Source of the DNA: Sphaerolaimus hirsutus
Taxonomy: Eukaryota > Nematoda > Chromadorea > Monhysterida > Sphaerolaimidae
Direction: 5' to 3'
Assembly (NCBI GenBank): GCA_964036195.1
Contig: OZ038458.1
Coordinates: 18,117,832 to 18,181,831 of the forward strand
DNA: 64,000 nucleotides
The position numbers were made by a program, and so were the translations under genes. The notes beneath the pieces were generated by a model. That model was not told the origin of the DNA, made no database searches, and saw nothing but the letters and a program-made list of their open reading frames with translations. Of this stretch, positions 53,501 to 64,000 are shown in pieces (the stretch's first letter is position 1; every line of letters starts with the position of its first letter).

Positions 53501-54744
53501 TACCGTATTTCCTCGAATTACCCCCTCAAACGATGTTCTAACGTAACACAGTAAGTGTTTTGAACGTCTGTTAGGCATTACATCCGAGAAATACCCTGAT
53601 AATTAGTTTGGAAACTGAATGTTTCCCACACTACAAGCGTATTTACCTGTTTTGACAGGTGTTTGACATTTTGAGTGTGGGAAATACATTTTTGTTGATT
53701 TAAGTCGGAAGCTTAACACTTCCCAAAAATGTAATCAGAGTTGACACATTTAAATACCAAAATGAAAAGTGACATCACATGTCACTTGCCCTATTTTACT
53801 TGATTTTCACTAATCCTAGTTGGCAAGTTCGAGCGATAATCAAATTTCCGAATTTATGAGCCGAATATATAATATTCGACTCCCAAAAATAGGCTTGAAA
53901 TTAATTAATTACCTAATCACAAAATCATAGTGCCCATTTTGAGGGGGGTATTTCAAGGAAATACGGTATGTGGAATCTGTGAAACTACCAGAAAAAGCAA
54001 CATGAGAGTTATTTTCGGTATGCCTTTTTTGTCTGGGAGTTATTTGAGTGAAATTATTTTGTCGTCAGAATATCAAGTTATTTTAGGGGTGTTTGAGGGG
54101 GGGCTTTTTTGAGGATATACTGTGTGTATGTAAGTATCCTTAAACGTGGAAATTTTGATGAAATAATACTATCACATCACTAGGGTTCAAACGGGACTGC
54201 AGTCCCGGTACATGGTTCGGCAAAAAGTCGGGACTGGGGCGGTCCCGGTCCCGGTCCCGGTCCCAGTCCTGACACCCCAGTCCCGGTCCTGACACCCCAG
54301 TCACGGTCCTGACACCCCAGTCCCGGTCCCGGTCCCGGTCCCGACAATTCAAAAAAGCCAGTCCCGGTCCCGGTCCCGGTCCGGACCCCCCAGTCCCGGT
54401 CCCGGTCCCGGTCCGAAAAACTGGTCCCGTTTGAACCCTACACATCACGCCTTGAATGACCTCCTCCTCACATTGCGATGACAAAAAATAAATGAAAAAA
54501 AATTGTGCATTTTTATAAAATTACATATGAAAAGCTGTAGGAAAACAATGGCCCTCCAAAACTTCAAATGCCAACCTTTCCAGTGATACTCTGAAAACTC
54601 CAAAAAGCGACCTTCCTCATTCTGAATAGCATCTACAATTTCTCTATCTTTATCTGCTTGTGATTGAACATGCCTCTTTGGTCTTGGCAAACTGGCAGCC
54701 TGTGCCGAGGTACTGCTAATGCTAGGTTGGTGAAAATCATCCAT
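50579..54744 (-). CDS. KMT5A: KMT5A-like (SET8/PR-Set7) histone methyltransferase, 5 exons
   Basis: Minus-strand exons: 54744-54576, 53461-53299, 52952-52711, 52278-52127, 50683-50579. Phases agree and give 276 aa (human KMT5A is 393). ATG 54744 is the first in the exon; the exon begins at an acceptor (54751), so an upstream exon is possible. The SET domain covers about residues 57-190: GRGVKTLVPIKRGEYVVEYK, then RRINHS (the NHS motif for S-adenosylmethionine binding), DGNPRLVLKALRDIAP, and ELAYDYGD with the YDYG catalytic tyrosine, then LEGHPWLKP. This order matches KMT5A, the H4K20 monomethylase. Odd: KMT5A normally ends a few residues after this point. Here two further exons add about 85 residues of Pro/Glu/Ser-rich, probably disordered tail (TPPEPPGSEQPEPSD onward) ending RRKLKFS. 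The N-terminal extension is short. Confidence 0.8.
50955..51150. mobile_element. TGTAAARTG-type MITE in KMT5A-like intron 4
   Basis: CATTTTGCAAGGGATTTTCC at the left and iterations of AAAAGTCATGGAAAATGCCC around a central inversion (GCAGGGCATTTACCATGAC) match the palindromic family. The outer termini are eroded. Confidence 0.55.
53505..54130. repeat. KMT5A-like intron 1: mariner-like MITE pair
   Basis: CCGTATTTCCTCGAATTA near 53503 and GGGTATTTCAAGGAAATACGG near 53946 could be the two ends of one element about 465 bases long. A further end, GGGGGGCTTTTTTGAGGATA, lies near 54097. Confidence 0.5.
54181..54440. mobile_element. TAGGGTTCAAACG hAT-like element, GGGACC type, 260 bp
   Basis: The termini TAGGGTTCAAACGGGAC...GTCCCGTTTGAACCCTA are flanked by an exact 8-bp duplication CACATCAC (54173-54180 and 54441-54448). 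The whole interior is GGTCCC-type hexamers with GACACCCCAGTC variants. It lies in the first intron of the KMT5A-like gene, far from the other copies. Confidence 0.85.
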
Positions 54745-54751
54745 TTCCAAC

Positions 54752-55045
54752 CTGCAAAGTTTACATAATCAGCCAATTGTAGATTTTGGGCAGCCATAGA
54801 TTTTATATATAACCGTATTACCTCGAAATTGCCCCATGGGGATTTATTTTTTCACCAGCAAAATTTGAGAGGGGGTTTATTCGAGGGGGGCAATTATTCA
54901 AGGGGGGTTTATTTCGTCAGAAAACCATTGGAGGCATGAATGTCATTTGAAGTGTCAAAAGTCAAAAGTACGGGCACTTTACTTGGGCACCGACCCACAC
55001 CCAATTGCACCATTATAATTAGTAAAAAATGTAAAAACTAATTAC
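54752..55045. repeat. upstream flank of KMT5A-like gene with MITE fragment
   Basis: CCGTATTACCTCGAAATTGC near 54813 with G-rich TTATTCAAGGGGGG sequence marks a mariner-like MITE fragment. A TACTTGGGCACCGACC motif near 54980 matches modules at 61.7 and 62.6 kb. No exon is seen. Confidence 0.45.
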
Positions 55046-58000
55046 TAAAAAATGTACAAACAAAAACTGAATTTTCAACAACCCACGCGGTTGGAGCGGG
55101 CGCGGCGCTGCCGGACGCGGCCGGCACGGCAGCGTTGCCAGACAGGGCGGGCACGGTGGCAGCGTGGCTGGAACGGGGGACAATGTATGCGCTGGAAGGA
55201 ATTGTACGGAATTAAAATGCTATCAAACATACAGTAAGCACAGTAACTAGTCAAGTAAAGCCCCCCTCCCTCAAAATGAACTGTATGTACTTTTGTCCGC
55301 GACTATTCGCACATGCAATGGAGGCATGAAAACCGACATAAATACCGTAATTTGTAAATTGTACCACTCTAATTAGTAAAAAATGTACAAACTAATTACT
55401 AAAAAATGTACAAACAAAAACTGAATTTTCAACAACCCACGCGGTATGGGCGGGCGCGGCGCTGCCGGAAGCGGTCGGCACGGCAGCGTTGCCAGACAGG
55501 GCGGGCACGGTGGCAGCGTGGCTGGAACGGGGGACAATGTATGCGCTGGAAGGAATTGTACGGAATTAAAATGCTATCAAACATACAGTAAGCACAGTAA
55601 TTAGTCAAGTAAAGCCCCCCTCCCTCAAAATGAACTGTATGTACTTTTGTCCGCGACTATTCGCACATGCAATGGAGGCATGAAAACCGACATAAATACC
55701 GTAATTTGTAAATTGTACCACTCTAATTAGTAAAAAATGTACAAACTAATTACTAAAAAATGTACAAACTAATTACTAAAAAATGTACAAACAAAAACTG
55801 AATTTTAAACAACCCACGCGGTATGGGCGGGCGCGGCGCTGCCGGACGCGGCCGGCACGGCAGCGTTGCCAGACAGGGCGGGCACGGTGGCAGCGTGGCT
55901 GGAACGGGGGACAATGTATGCGCTGGAAGGAATTGTACGGAATTAAAATGCTATCAAACATACAGTAAGCACAGTAATTAGTCAAGTAAAGCCCCCCTCC
56001 CTCAAAATGAACTGTATGTACTTTTGTCCGCGACTATTCGCACATGCAATGGAGGCATGAAAACCGACATAAATACCGTAATTTGTAAATTGTACCACTC
56101 TAATTAGTAAAAAATGTACAAACTAATTACTAAAAAATGTACAAACTAATTACTAAAAAATGTACAAACAAAAACTGAATTTTAAACAACCCACGCGGTA
56201 TGGGCAGGCGCGGCGCTGCCGGACGCGGCCGGCACGGCAGCGTTGCCAGACAGGGCGGGCACGGTGGCAGCGTGGCTGGAACGGGGGACAATGTATGCGC
56301 TGGAAGGAATTGTACGGAATTAAAATGCTATCAAACATACAGTAAGCACAGTAATTAGTCAAGTAACGCCCCCCTCCCTCAAAATGAACTGTATGTACTT
56401 TTGTCCGCGACTATTCGCACATGCAATGGAGGCATGAAAACCGACATAAACACCGTAATTTGTTAATTGTACCACTCTAATTAGTAAAAAATGTACAAAC
56501 TAATTACTGAAAAATGTACAAACAAAAACTGAATTTTAAATGACCCACGCGGTATGGGCGGGCGCAGCGCTGCCGGACGCGGCCGGCACGGCAGCGTTGC
56601 CAGACAGGGCGGGCACAGTGGCAGCGTGGCAGGAACGGGGGGCAATGTATGCGCTGGAAGGAATTGTACGGAATTAAAATGCTATCAAACATACAGTAAG
56701 CACAGTAATTAGTCAAGTAAAGCCCCCCTCCCTCAAAATGAACTGTATGTACTTTTGTCCGCGACTATTTGCACATGCAATGGAGGCATGAAAACCGACA
56801 TAAATACTGTAATTTGTAAATTGTACCACTCTAATTAGTAAAAAATGTACAAACTAATTACTAAAAAATGTACAAACAAAAACTGAATTTTCAACAACCC
56901 ACGCGGTATGGGCGGGCGCGGCGCTGCCGGACGCGGTCGGCACGGCAGCGTTGCCAGACAGGGCGGGCACGGTGGCAGCGTGGCAGGAACGGGGGGCAAT
57001 GTATGCGCTGGAAGGAATTGTACGGAATTAAAATGCTATCAAACATACAGTAAGCACAGTAATTAGTCAAGTAAAGCCCCCCTCCCTCAAAATGAACTGT
57101 ATGTACTTTTGTCCGCGACTATTCGCACATGCAATGGAGGCATGAAAACCGACATAAATACCGTAATTTGTAAATTGTACCACTCTAATTAGTAAAAAAT
57201 GTACAAACTAATTACTAAAAAATGTACAAACTAATTACTAAAAAATGTACAAACAAAAACTGAATTTTAAACAACCCACGCGGTATGGGCGGGCGCGGCG
57301 CTGCCGGACGCGGCCGGCACGGCAGCGTTGCCAGACAGGGCGGGCACGGTGGCAGCGTGGCTGGAACGGGGGACAATGTATGCGCTGGAAGGAATTGTAC
57401 GGAATTAAAATGCTATCAAACATACAGTAAGCACAGTAATTAGTCAAGTAAAGCCCCCCTCCCTCAAAATGAACTGTATGTACTTTTGTCCGCTACTATT
57501 CGCACATGCAATGGAGGCATGAAAACCGACATAAATACCGTAATTTGTAAATTGTACCACTCTAATTAGTAAAAAATGTACAAACTAATTACTAAAAAAT
57601 GTACAAACTAATTACTAAAAAATGTACAAACAAAAACTGAATTTTAAACAACCCACGCGGTATGGGCAGGCGCGGCGCTGCCGGACGCGGCCGGCACGGC
57701 AGCGTTGCCAGACAGGGCGGGCACGGTGGCAGCGTGGCAGGAACGGGGGACAATGTATGCGCTGGAAGGAATTGTACGGAATTAAAATGCTATCAAACAT
57801 ACAGTAAGCACAGTAATTAGTCAAGTAACGCCCCCCTCCCTCAAAATGAACTGTATGTACTTTTGTCCGCGACTATTCGCACATGCAATGGAGGCATGAA
57901 AACCGACATAAACACCGTAATTTGTTAATTGTACCACTCTAATTAGTAAAAAATGTACAAACTAATTACTGAAAAATGTACAAACAAAAACTGAATTTTA

Positions 58001-59600
58001 AATGACCCACGCGGTATGGGCGGGCGCAGCGCTGCCGGACGCGGCCGGCACGGCAGCGTTGCCAGACAGGGTGGGCACGGTGGCAGCGTGGCAGGAACGG
58101 GGGAAAATGTATGGGCTGAAAGGAATTGTACGGCATAAAAACGCTATCAAACATACAGTAAGCACAGTAATTAGTCAAGTAACGCCCCCCTCCCTCAAAA
58201 TGAACTGTATGTACTTTTGTCCGCGACTATTCGCACATGCAATGGAGGCATGAAAACCGACATAAACACCGTAATTTGTTAATTGTACCACTCTAATTAG
58301 TAAAAAATGTACAAACTAATTACTGAAAAATGTACAAACAAAAACTGAATTTTAAATGACCCACGCGGTATGGGCGGGCGCGGCGCTGCCGGACGCGGCC
58401 GGCACGGCAGCGTTGCCAGACAGGGTGGGCACGGTGGCAGCGTGGCAGGAACGGGGGAAAATGTATGCGCTGAAAGGAATTGTACGGCATAAAAACGCTA
58501 TCAAACATACAGTAAGCACAGTAATTAGTCAAGTAACGCCCCCCTCCCTCAAAATGAACTGTATGTACTTTTGTCCGCGACTATTCGCACATCCAATGGA
58601 GGCATGAAAACCGACATAAATACCGTAATTTGTTAATTGTACCACTCTTATTAGTAAAAAATGTACAAACTAATTACTAAAAAATGTACAAACAAAAACT
58701 GAATTTTAAACAACCCACGCGGTATGGGCGGGCGCGGCGCTGCCGGACGCGGCCGGCACGGCAGCGTTGCCAGACAGGGCGGGCACGGTGGCAGCGTGGC
58801 AGGAACGGGGAAAAATGTATGCGCTGAAAGGAATTGTACGGCATAAAAACGCTATCAAACATACAGTAAGCACAGTAATTAGTCAAGTAACGCCCCCCTC
58901 CCTCAAAATGAACTGTATGTACTTTTGTCCGCGACTATTCGCACATCCAATGGAGGCATGAAAACCGACATAAATACCGTAATTTGTTAATTGTACCACT
59001 CTTATTAGTAAAAAATGTACAAACTAATTACTAAAAAATGTACAAACAAAAACTGAATTTTAAACAACCCACGCGGTATGGGCGGGCGCGGCGCTGCCGG
59101 ACGCGGCCGGCACGGCAGCGTTGCCAGACAGGGCGGGCACGGTGGCAGCGTGGCAGGAACGGGGAAAAATGTATGCGCTGAAAGGAATTGTACGGCATAA
59201 AAACGCTATCAAACATACAGTAAGCACAGTAATTAGTCAAGTAACGCCCCCCTCCCTCAAAATGAACTGTATGTACTTTTGTCCGCGACTATTCGCACAT
59301 CCAATGGAGGCATGAAAACCGACATAAATACCGTAATTTGTTAATTGTACCACTCTTATTAGTAAAAAATGTAAAAACTAATTACTAAAAAATGTACAAA
59401 CAAAAACTGAATTTTCAACAACCCACGCGGTTGGAGCGGGCGCGGCGCTGCCGGACGCGGCCGGCACGGCAGCGTTGCCAGACAGGGCGGGCACGGTGGC
59501 AGCGTGGCAGGAACGGGGGGCAATGTATGCGCTGGAAGGAATTGTACGGAATTAAAATGCTATCAAACATACAGTAAGCACAGTAATTAGTCAAGTAACG
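55046..59600 (-). repeat. 13-copy tandem array of a 354/377-bp unit resembling a terminal exon
   Basis: Unit starts lie at about 55052, 55406, 55783, 56160, 56515, 56868, 57245, 57622, 57976, 58330, 58684, 59038 and 59392. Spacing is about 354, or 377 where a 23-base block (CTAATTACTAAAAAATGTAC plus three) is duplicated. Each unit has an AT-rich half and a GC-rich half. Read on the minus strand the GC-rich half has an acceptor (CCTTCCAG or CCTTTCAG) followed by about 39 codons ending ALSGNAAVPAASGSAA...AWVV and a stop, resembling the last exon of the neighbouring transposase-like gene (59974-59863). The acceptor phase is the same in both. Open frames on the plus strand of each unit are treated as shadows. 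Confidence 0.8.
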
Positions 59601-59862
59601 CCCCCCCCCCGGTATGGAGTAAAGCATCGTATTAGTTCATAATTCTCATGTCAATATGACAGGGGGGACTCTATTTTGTATATATGTATACATAAAAAGG
59701 GGAAAGAATTATACATACCTATATTTACTCGGTTAATTCAATAACTCGTTAAATGAGGCGAAATTCAACATTTGCTTTCGAAAATTTCGAACTTGACATT
59801 ACTCAAATACCTCATATATTACACATATCCTCATATCCCCATACGCGGACAAAAACTGAATT

Positions 59863-62800
59863 TTAAACACACCACGCGGCGGGCATGGCGTTGTCGCCGG
59901 TCGCGGCGGGCACAGTGCTGTCGCTAGACACCTCTGGCATGGTGCTGTTCATGCCAGGAGCAGTCATTCGACATCTGTGCGAAAACAATTGGAAAGAAAT
60001 AGGAAAAAAAAACGAAGGAAAAAAGACAAAAAGCACACCAAAAATACCTGTCTGGAATCCAGCTTGTCAACTTGCGCACTTGGACTTTGACAGGCGACGG
60101 GATGGCGTCATGCGGCACATCATCAGGTGTGTCAACATCCAATTCCGTGGTCTCTTCAATCGTGACAACATCCAACTCTGCGTTGCAAGGGACATGGAGC
60201 TCCTCAATTTTGGACAGGACGATGTGCAGCATGTCAACGACCTGTTCGCTGTTCTGCATGAAAACATTAATAGTTGAGTTAGTTCGTTAGTTTAAAACAT
60301 GAAAACATGAGCACCCCAAGCAATGAAACTCATATGAACAAACCCGCATGAACAAAATGTCATCGGGGGATGGCATCTTGAAGCTCACAGGCAGATACTG
60401 ACGGGCAAATTGCAAAAATTCGAAAACGCGCCGTTTCACAGTATATTCACACATATCATTTGGCGACACATACATGTCTCGATTGTGCAGAGCGGCTACT
60501 CTGTAAAATACACACAAATGTAATATTTGTACATGTAAAAAAGGGCTCAGCAGCTGTGGACATCAAACAACCCTGGACAACAAACACCCCTGGACAACAG
60601 CGCATGCTATCAATAATCACATGATTTAATCATTATTTCATTGAATTATAATTTAATTATCATTTCAACGTGAGATATAAATCTGTAGTTTGATGCGGCG
60701 CTGGTTATACCGCTGACACGACTGCGCGGCTGGATTGGAGTGCCGCGCGGTGACGCGTTAAAAGCATATAACAATAGCCTGCCGTGCGCGAGTGCGTGGG
60801 CCGGTAGCGCATTTGCGGCGCCATGGCGCCGGCTTGGCGGGCGTATGCGCGTGTCCGTGTTGTCCAGGGGTTATTCGCCGTTAAAAAAACAATGCAGATG
60901 TAAAAACAATAGATATGTCAAATGAGACTAACTTTGCCAGCAAAATGCCATCGACGAGCTGTGCGCTCAAAATCCAGGCGGTGCCAGCTGCCACTTCTGT
61001 CGACAGCAAATCGCCCAACTTGTTGCATACAGCTTGCAGCTTCTCCCTCAGCCTTCTGGGAATCTGCGTGGGTTTATTTGGGAAATTTGGCTTGCATGTG
61101 CACCGGGTTTAGATGCGCACAGGTACAGACCCTGATAACAACAACAGCACGCCGTTCTATTCTTGTCGTATGTACAAAAGTGCCAAAATCTGCCAAATAA
61201 TTGCAACTCACCGCATCATTTACCCACTGTTTGTCATACTGCTTTGATGTGATGTCGAGAAAGGCATAAAATATGCTCATTCTATGCACTGAAAATCGGA
61301 ATTCCTCCTCTGCGAGCAGGCCACGCATAAGTCTGTACGCGAGATTGCCCTGGTCAGGGTGTATCTTCTCCGGCTTCAATCTGGCCATGTGCAGCATTCT
61401 AGATTTTAGTGGACGCCACACACCCTCTATCGCATTTGAATTGACCCCATCCGGCCTCACAAATTGAACGCTGTGGTTCACCATAAGATGGGTGTAGCCA
61501 TAGTGTGCGATAGTTCTGTAGGCCGCCCAGGAATCACTGATAATCACAGCTCCTGCACGAAAATATCAAAATAATTAACAGAAGAGAATAAGCACAAAAT
61601 GAAGACTGAAAATGTAAAACCACCAACCCTTCGCAACGTTGTCCAGTATTATCCTAATAAGGGTCTCTGCATCCCGCCTCTTGACATATCGCATGCGCAC
61701 CTGAAAAAAAAACGGCTCTGAGACGGTGCCCAAGTATGCCCGGTGCCCAAGTATAAATACCGGTGCCCAAGTGAAGTGCCCCTACTTGGACACCGGGCGG
61801 CTCTTTACTTGTGCACCGGGCGGATGTTTACTTGGGCACCAAACAGGTGCAAACGCCCTGCCCATGCACAAGTATAGGAGCGATAGTCATGGAAAATGCC
61901 CTGTAGAATGTCAAATGTCATGCGAAGTGTCAAAAACTTACTAAATTAAAAGTTACCGGTAGGACCAAGTTATTTCCGACGGGCGCCTTTTCCACCCGCT
62001 CCATGAAAAAGGCTGAATGAACTGGCAAGGTTCCAAATTATATCGAATTGTAGACTTTTTGAAGAGAGAAATCCATGTTCTTTTGAGGCATGAAAGCTTT
62101 AGAAAGACATCGGGTTTATCTTACATTGATTGTAGCTCACCCTTATCAAGTTGTTCACCAACTTAGCGAACTTAAATACAAAAGGGGTTCAATTTCTATG
62201 TTCTGAAGAAATAAATGACAACTGAAAAACAAGTTATTGCTTAAGTATTTATTTTCAATATGAATTCATGATATGAGTTCTAGATGTCAACTAAACAAAA
62301 TGTCAGATATGGCGTTATCTTTTATAATAAACCCCTCCCAAAATAATTCAAGTTGACAAGCCAAAACCTGTCAAATTAGAGATGTAAAAATACATGGCAC
62401 CTACTTCGCTCATATTTAGAAATTATTAATCCTAGTTGCTAATTTTGCTAGTCAAATAATGAATAAAGATCTCGATCTCAATAATAATTGACATTTGGAA
62501 ATCTATAACTCAGATAGGATACTCTTAATATAACTACTAATTAATCGACACTAGCCCTACTTGGGCACCGGGTATTACAACTTGTGCACCGGCCCTACTT
62601 GGGCACCGGCTTTACTTGGGCCCACGCCCATCATCAATTCAAACGTAAATCAAAAAACAAAAGTGAAACATCAATTAAACTCACTTCGACCACTTTGTGA
62701 TCGTTCAACTCGATCAAGCCAAAGATCCACGGCCCGTTGACAGAGGGTCCATAATTTTTGGATCTCGGCGCATATTTGTCACCTTTGAGCCGGCGGCCCT

Positions 62801-63937
62801 TCCTGTTTGTGTTTGGCTTCCGTCGACCTTTAAGCAGCGTCTCATCGATTTGAACGACGGACCCCGGTGTGGCACCAATCGGGTGTTTTTCCGCAAAAGT
62901 AATCCGGTGCGCGTAGATCAACTGCAACACGTAATATTTTCAAGGAATTCAGGATTTTAAATGACACAAAATAATGACGAAACTAGTGATGGAAAAGCGC
63001 TAGAAAAAAAATCGCCAGGCGCCAAGGGCGCCACAGAAAAAGGGCGCCAGGCGCCAAGGGCGCCACGGAAAGAGGGCGCCAAGCGCCAAGGGCGCCATGG
63101 CGCCATTTGAAAAATAGGGCGCCAGGCACCAAGGGCGCCAGGATAAATAAGTGCATAGAACGCCATGCGTGTGCTAAAACAGTTTCTACAGCACCCTAGT
63201 ACACACATTCACTACTTAATTCGCGTTCTCCAGGATGTAATGAACAACAACAACACTAGAACAAAAAAAATAAAATAAAATCCACATGACGAATTCAAAC
63301 ACAATGGATATTGTCATTTGATAACAATCCATTCACTTCAAATAGACTGAATCGGACAAAAAATGGAATTGCAACGATTTGAATCTGTTGTTTTTTGATT
63401 TTGCAAGTTCAACGGTTCATCATTCTCGTCTTCTGATCTGTCAGACACATCTGATGGATCGTTGCACAAAAGATTTTCACTCGCTCACACCACTTTGTCC
63501 ATTTTTCTGGCGAATTTAGATCATCCACAGATGCGTTTTTCATCTTTTTTTTCATTTACATAGCACTCACCTTGAAACCCTACTGGCGCCTTTTTGGCGC
63601 CCTTTTAAAGCAGGGCGCCAGGCGCCAAGGGCGCCACTGAAAAAGGGCGCTAAGCGCCAAGGGCGCCATGGCGCCTTTCAGGATGTGGGCACCAGGCACC
63701 AAGGGCGCCACAGAAAAAGGGCGCCAAGCGCCAATGGCGCGGCGCCCTTTGGCGCCCTCAATTGGCGCCAGCGCCATGGCGCCATTCCATCACTAGACGA
63801 AACCATAAACGACACTGAAAAAAATTAAAAATGTAAATAACATCACGGAAAGCTCTGAGCCAAAAAGTCATTGTCCCAAAGCTGGGCTGCTTTAATCGAC
63901 CGCGACGGGAGTCCATACAGGCATACTGGTCCCTAAT
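59863..63937 (-). CDS. ISXO2/IS1595-type (Merlin-like) transposase gene, multi-exon, 5' partial
   Basis: Minus-strand exons: 63937-63842 (tentative), 62921-62685, 61700-61628, 61552-61212, 61063-60933, 60500-60344, 60253-60048, 59974-59863. Phases agree throughout, giving about 450 aa with the N-terminus outside the window. The IS1595/ISXO2 DDE domain is plain: VVQIDETLLKGRRKPNTNRK (first D), VIISDSWAAYRTIAHYGYTH (second D), then VNHSVQFVRPDGVNSNAIEG with VW (the IEGxW glutamate), then RPLKSRMLHM. After the domain come about 225 further residues with no known match, ending in a Ser/Pro/Ala-rich tail (STMPEVSSDSTVPAATGDNA). Merlin elements use this transposase family. The many introns, intact catalytic residues and lack of visible Merlin termini leave open whether this is an active element or a domesticated gene. 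Confidence 0.7.
61715..62630. repeat. TACTTGGGCACCGGGC-repeat element in transposase-gene intron
   Basis: GGTGCCCAAGTAT iterations at 61727-61850 and the inverse TACTTGGGCACCGG iterations at 62552-62620 bound an AT-rich centre. A fragment of the TGTAAARTG MITE (61885-61945) lies inside. This resembles the other elements with simple repeats next to their ends, but no target duplication was found. Confidence 0.5.
62994..63795. mobile_element. hAT-like element, TAGTGATGGAA termini with GGCGCC repeats
   Basis: The termini TAGTGATGGAA...TTCCATCACTA are flanked by an exact 8-bp duplication GACGAAAC (62986-62993 and 63796-63803). Both subterminal zones are AGGCGCCAAGGGCGCCA-type repeats with AAAAAGGGCGCC spacers; the centre is unique AT-rich sequence. 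Solo ends of this family occur near 34712, 36399, 37843, 38034, 38693 and 41702. It sits in the first visible intron of the transposase-like gene. Confidence 0.85.
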
Positions 63938-63949
63938 CTGATTGCGCGT

Positions 63950-64000
63950 CCATGGGGCAGTCCCAAGACATGTAAAGTGTAAAGTAAAATGTCAAATGTA
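63950..64000. mobile_element. TGTAAARTG MITE, cut by window end
   Basis: GGGGCAGTCCCAAGACATGT followed by AAAGTGTAAAG is the family terminus; the rest lies outside the window. It is next to the tentative first visible exon of the transposase-like gene. Confidence 0.55.

Noticed and set aside
55052-59577. Repeated plus-strand open frames of 61-83 codons in the tandem array (Arg/Gln-rich)
   Set aside because: They are shadows of a GC-rich repeat that is open in several frames; the minus-strand acceptor and exon similarity explain the units better.

Overview
The window is eukaryotic, and the genes point to an invertebrate animal. They are split into many short GC-rich exons with consensus GT/AG splice sites, set in AT-rich introns crowded with small inverted-repeat transposons. 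The orthologues recognised are CCDC25, an SLC17 transporter, GEMIN6, ANKFY1 (rabankyrin-5) and a KMT5A-like histone methyltransferase. The phylum cannot be fixed from sequence alone; an arthropod is a reasonable guess. Exon boundaries were assembled by hand from reading-frame, splice-phase and protein-similarity arguments, without transcript data.

Layout. 1-1060: no gene seen. 1061-3585 (+): CCDC25, 4 exons. 3586-6903: intergenic, with a Tc1/mariner-like MITE and a 1.07 kb hAT-like element. 6904-12640 (+): SLC17-family transporter, 11 exons, 521 aa. 13183-14823 (-): GEMIN6, 4 exons. 16106-33018 (-): ANKFY1, 21 exons, 1174 aa (coiled coil, BTB, ankyrin repeats, FYVE), with introns full of nested elements. 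33.0-47.2 kb: a large repeat region. It holds a segmental array with head-to-head tRNA-like (SINE-like) pairs at 38-44 kb and a 1.47 kb fold-back palindrome at 45.5-47.0 kb. 47214-49465 (-): an unrecognised 4-exon gene. 50579-54744 (-): KMT5A-like SET gene, 5 exons. 55.05-59.6 kb: 13 tandem copies of a 354/377 bp unit. 59863-63937 (-): multi-exon gene with an ISXO2/IS1595 (Merlin-type) transposase domain, 5' end outside the window.

Three observations stand out. (1) A palindromic MITE family with a TGTAAARTG core recurs in introns. In SLC17 intron 4 and in the last ANKFY1 intron the whole intron is the element and its termini carry the splice sites, which looks like an introner. (2) At least nine insertions share the terminal sequence TAGGGTTCAAACG, and six show 8-bp target duplications (hAT-like). 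Their interiors next to the termini are pure hexamer microsatellites of three different kinds. Several unrelated hAT-like families here share this terminus-plus-microsatellite design. (3) The 13-copy array resembles the last exon of the adjacent transposase-like gene; each unit keeps a splice acceptor in the same phase, so it could be an array of alternative terminal exons.

The conserved genes look intact and act in unrelated cell processes: SMN-complex snRNP assembly (GEMIN6), endosome trafficking (ANKFY1), solute transport (SLC17), chromatin (KMT5A-like) and NFACT-R biology (CCDC25). No operon-like logic links them.
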